In this document: piece after piece, positions 7,288 through 9,855 of the stretch
Position numbering within the stretch: position 1 is the first letter of the stretch
Layout of the letters: the number at the start of each line of letters is the position of its first letter
Assembly: GCA_001310715.1 (NCBI GenBank)
Contig: BAXV01000103.1
Span: forward strand, 1-9,855
Direction: 5' to 3'
Source of the DNA: Pseudovibrio sp. JCM 19062
Lineage (GTDB): Bacteria > Pseudomonadota > Alphaproteobacteria > Rhizobiales > Stappiaceae
Length of the DNA: 9,855 bases
The notes under the pieces: model-generated
Database searches by the model: none
What the model was told of the DNA's origin: nothing
Seen by the model: the letters and a program-made list of their open reading frames with translations, nothing else
Position numbers and translations under genes: made by a program

Positions 7288-9855
7288 TTACGCTCACCTG
7301 ACAATCTGAAGTTGTCCCCAAGCCGAATTTAGTCGAGTTTTGAGCGACTTGGCAGGACAGAACATGGCTACCACTGCCGAGCAGACGCAAAAGATCATTG
7401 CGCTGGATAAGAAGTTGTTCCTTCGCGGCTTCAAAGACTTGCAGGAAGACCGGTTCTGTTTCGCCCTCTGGCACATGGTGTAATCGGATTGAATACTGAA
7501 GGTTGTCTTCGTGCAGCGGGATGTCCTGCACCGCCCAGCTGTCGCCCTCCCATCTGGTTCTGCGTATCCATTTCAGTTCAAGATCGCCATTGGCTTGCAC
7601 AGTGGCTTTCAGGGAAACAGGTGCAAGGGGTTTGAGTGAGGTTTGCGTGCCCGTGTGGCTGAAATTGGCAGCCCATTTATAACCGAGTGGCTTGCCTGCG
7701 GGCACCACGCGATAGGATAGAGAGACGCCCGCTTTGTCACTGGACCATGGCAGTTTGAGAAGCGATGGATTGAGCAGCACGAACTCGGCATCGGCGGGAG
7801 ACACTACATCAACAAGGTGTTCAGTTCCCAATTGGCCTCGGAGAAGCTTGGTTAGTTTATAAGTCAGGGGTGCTATCAGCTCTGCATTACAAAACTGTAT
7901 GACCTCCCAGTCTTCCCCCTTGCGCACTGCGCAGGCGTTGGCACCGGAGAGGACATCCAGCAGCTTGCGGCTTTGCAGTTGGCTCCGTGGAGTTTGACGG
8001 TGATGTGGGAGCCAAGGTCCCAACGCCAGAGTGGGCCTGCCGAGAGTGGTTCCAGAAGGCTTCCCATGACTGCCGGTTCTGGCACCTGTAACAGCGGGGT
8101 AAACTCTTTCCCTGAGCTGGAGGTATAGACCTGATAGCACCCGGCCAGTTTGCGCCATAGACGGCGATGACCGGACTGCCGTCGTCTGCGCCCTCGCTGT
8201 GGAACCGTGGCAAGTCGAGAATGCGGACAACCGGAGGGCCGAGTGTGTTGTCGTTGTAGGAGGGTTGCGAGGATTGGTCGGAGACTGCCAGCCCTGCGGA
8301 CACCGGCATTCCGTTTAAGCGCGTTGCCAAGACTTCCATGTGTGCGCCGGATGAAATTTGATCAATGCGGCACAGGATTGGGGCGCCCTCTTCTTTCAAG
8401 AGGTCGTCGGGCAGCTCGATTACGTCTCCCGGTTTCAGGTGGATGCTGCCTAAGGAAAGTCTGAACTGGATAGTTTCCCGATCCAACCACAGGGACTGAT
8501 GCATTTTCTGAACCAGTTTTTTTGGCTAGAGGCAGCGACATGGTGATGGGAAGCTGAATGCTTGCGGTTCGGCGGTCCATGCCATCCAGACGCCGCGAGG
8601 AGACACTCAATGCCTCATAGCGATTGTTGGGTCCATGCCGCGCAAGCGTAGCTCTGCTGGCAGGTCACTGCCATCATTGCGGCTGATGGTGATGTAGCTG
8701 TCAGCGTCCTCATCAGCTTCGAGCAGATCCGCAAGGCCAAGCTTTCCTTGCTCGCTCCTTGCTGCATATTTGGGCAGGACGGCCAGATGGGTTCCGCGAT
8801 CCACTGCAATGCTGCCTGTCAATTGCAGGATTGGTGAGAGCGCCGAACGCAACGAGGTTGGGCCATTTACAATAAAACCTTCGATGGTCTCCCCCAATTC
8901 TGCAATCTGGGTAAGCTCATCGGTATGACCGAAGTCATCGCGCATGGCACGGATAAGGCCGGAGACGGACAGCGCGCCGAGACGACCTGTGAGCCAGTGG
9001 CCAAACTGCCAGTTCTGGCCATCTGACCAGACATCGGTAAAGGTCGGAAATTCGGGGAACGGGCGGGCGTCCCATGTCCACAGGAAGGTGTTGTCGGCGT
9101 CCACCATCGTGCCTTGATAGTGAGATGAGGTGGGGTTGTCTCCCTGTGGCCAATCGGGGTGATCGGTTCCCCAATAACTGAGGCTGGCTTCCAGAGCGCG
9201 TCGCTGGACAAGATCATCCTGCTGTCCATTGGAAAAGTGCGGCAGCGCACTTTCGGCGGACTTGGGGTCTACAAACACGTTGGGCTGGTTTGCTCCCTTA
9301 TCGACGGCGGGAAAGCCCAGTTCGGTGAACCAGATGGGTTTGGATTCCGGCACCCATGGGGTCGCGGTATCTTGCTCAGTGTTTGAGACACGCTCGAAGT
9401 GCTGGTTCTGCCACCAGTTCTTCAGGTCCTTTTGGCGGAAGACCCATGGTTTGTTGTAGGCTCCATCAGTGATTGCACTGCGGTTCTTTGCGCTGCGATC
9501 CTCACTGCTTGCGTAGTACCAGTCATGATATTCACCAGAGGCAATCCCTTCGCGCAGCTCCTCCAGATCATAAGCCGCTTGCGGGTCATCCTCGTCGCGC
9601 AGGTCGGTTATGGGCAGATAGTTGTCGATGCCGACAAAATCTATCTCATCAAGGGCCCAAAGCGGATCAAGGGGAAAGCGGAGGTCGCCGGAACGGGGGG
9701 TATAGCCAGCGTACTCACTCCAGTCTGCGGCATAGGAGAGTTTGGTCTGGTTGCCGACGATCTGGCGGACCTCGGAGGCCAGTGTCTTCAGGTGGTCGAC
9801 AAACGGGAAGGTGTCAGCGCCTGCCCAGCATTGGGTGAGCCCGCGCATTTCTGAG
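7280..9855 (-). CDS. GTA host-specificity tail protein with TIM-barrel-like domain (RcGTA gp15-like), N-terminus outside the window, four indels
   Basis: This is the very large tail-tip protein of alphaproteobacterial gene transfer agents, phage-like particles that carry host DNA. Of ~1,300 residues typical for the family, the last ~858 are here. The part at 9848-8630 is one clean frame and holds the TIM-barrel-like domain: ADWSEYAGYTP, FPLDPLWALDEIDFVGIDNY, WFTELGFPAVDKGANQPNVF, DPKSAES, QRRALEA, LWTWDARPFPEFP and GHWLTGRLGA. A tail-protein region follows, then a C-terminal beta-rich part (KWIRRTRWEGDSW...) to the stop at 7280. The frame changes near 8628 (one base lost, giving MDPNNRYEAL), at the A7 tract 8517-8523 (one A too many, giving LAKKLVQKMHQSL), near 8136 (T lost, giving GAYQVYTSSSG) and near 7978 (C lost, giving GANLQSRKLLD). 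After these corrections the C-terminal ~450 residues read through. It normally closes the GTA structural gene cluster; whether particles are made cannot be judged here. Confidence 0.9.

Noticed and set aside
322..9854. Many plus-strand open frames of 60-199 codons
   Set aside because: They lie opposite minus-strand genes that have clear family motifs, and they have no ribosome sites or recognisable domains.
1..9855. Genome decay with many pseudogenes
   Set aside because: The breaks are single-base, mostly homopolymer-linked and unaccompanied by nonsense changes, and catalytic motifs are intact on both sides.
1..9855. tRNA genes, CRISPR arrays, insertion sequences or attachment sites
   Set aside because: I saw no cloverleaf-like sequence, regularly spaced repeats, transposase motifs or flanking duplications.

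Overview
The window looks like a chromosomal segment of an alphaproteobacterium, most likely from the Hyphomicrobiales (Rhizobiales). The reasons are the cytochrome c maturation order ccmI-ccmE-ccmF, a response regulator and kinase of the rhizobial FeuP/FeuQ or PhoP/PhoQ type, and a gene transfer agent (GTA) tail protein. Base composition looks moderate, which would suit a marine lineage such as the Stappiaceae or Cohaesibacter; that placement is a guess. Every gene I can support lies on the minus strand, so transcription runs from right to left. I found no tRNA, rRNA, insertion sequence or CRISPR array.

Layout in transcription order. (1) 9855-7280: the C-terminal ~858 residues of the large GTA host-specificity protein with its TIM-barrel-like domain, normally the last structural gene of a GTA cluster. 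(2) 7142-6849: a small secreted PepSY-like protein. (3) 6740-6077 and 6084-4662: an OmpR-family response regulator and its membrane sensor kinase, overlapping by 8 bases. (4) 4465-4010: a small lipoprotein with an RT0821/Lpp0805-type surface-antigen domain. (5) 3804-2339: a ~488-residue helical protein of unknown function. (6) 2204-1044 ccmI, 867-394 ccmE and the start of ccmF (322 to the window edge), which are the haem chaperone and haem lyase part of System I cytochrome c maturation. A possible 30-codon gene lies between ccmI and ccmE.

The most important caveat concerns sequence quality. Seven of the eight larger genes can be read through only by correcting single-base indels. I count 18. 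Six are an extra A in an A-run of six or more (an extra T on the given strand); the other twelve are mostly one lost G. On both sides of each break the protein matches its family without degeneration, so these look like homopolymer errors in a draft assembly and not gene decay. Coordinates below span the reconstructed genes, and an automatic annotation would wrongly split them. After correction each gene length is divisible by three.

Functionally the window joins three modules: the end of a domesticated phage-like cluster; an envelope-stress or osmolarity-type signalling unit (secreted small protein, regulator, kinase), possibly equivalent to FeuN-FeuP-FeuQ of Sinorhizobium meliloti; and cytochrome c biogenesis. 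An unknown protein and a lipoprotein lie between the last two.
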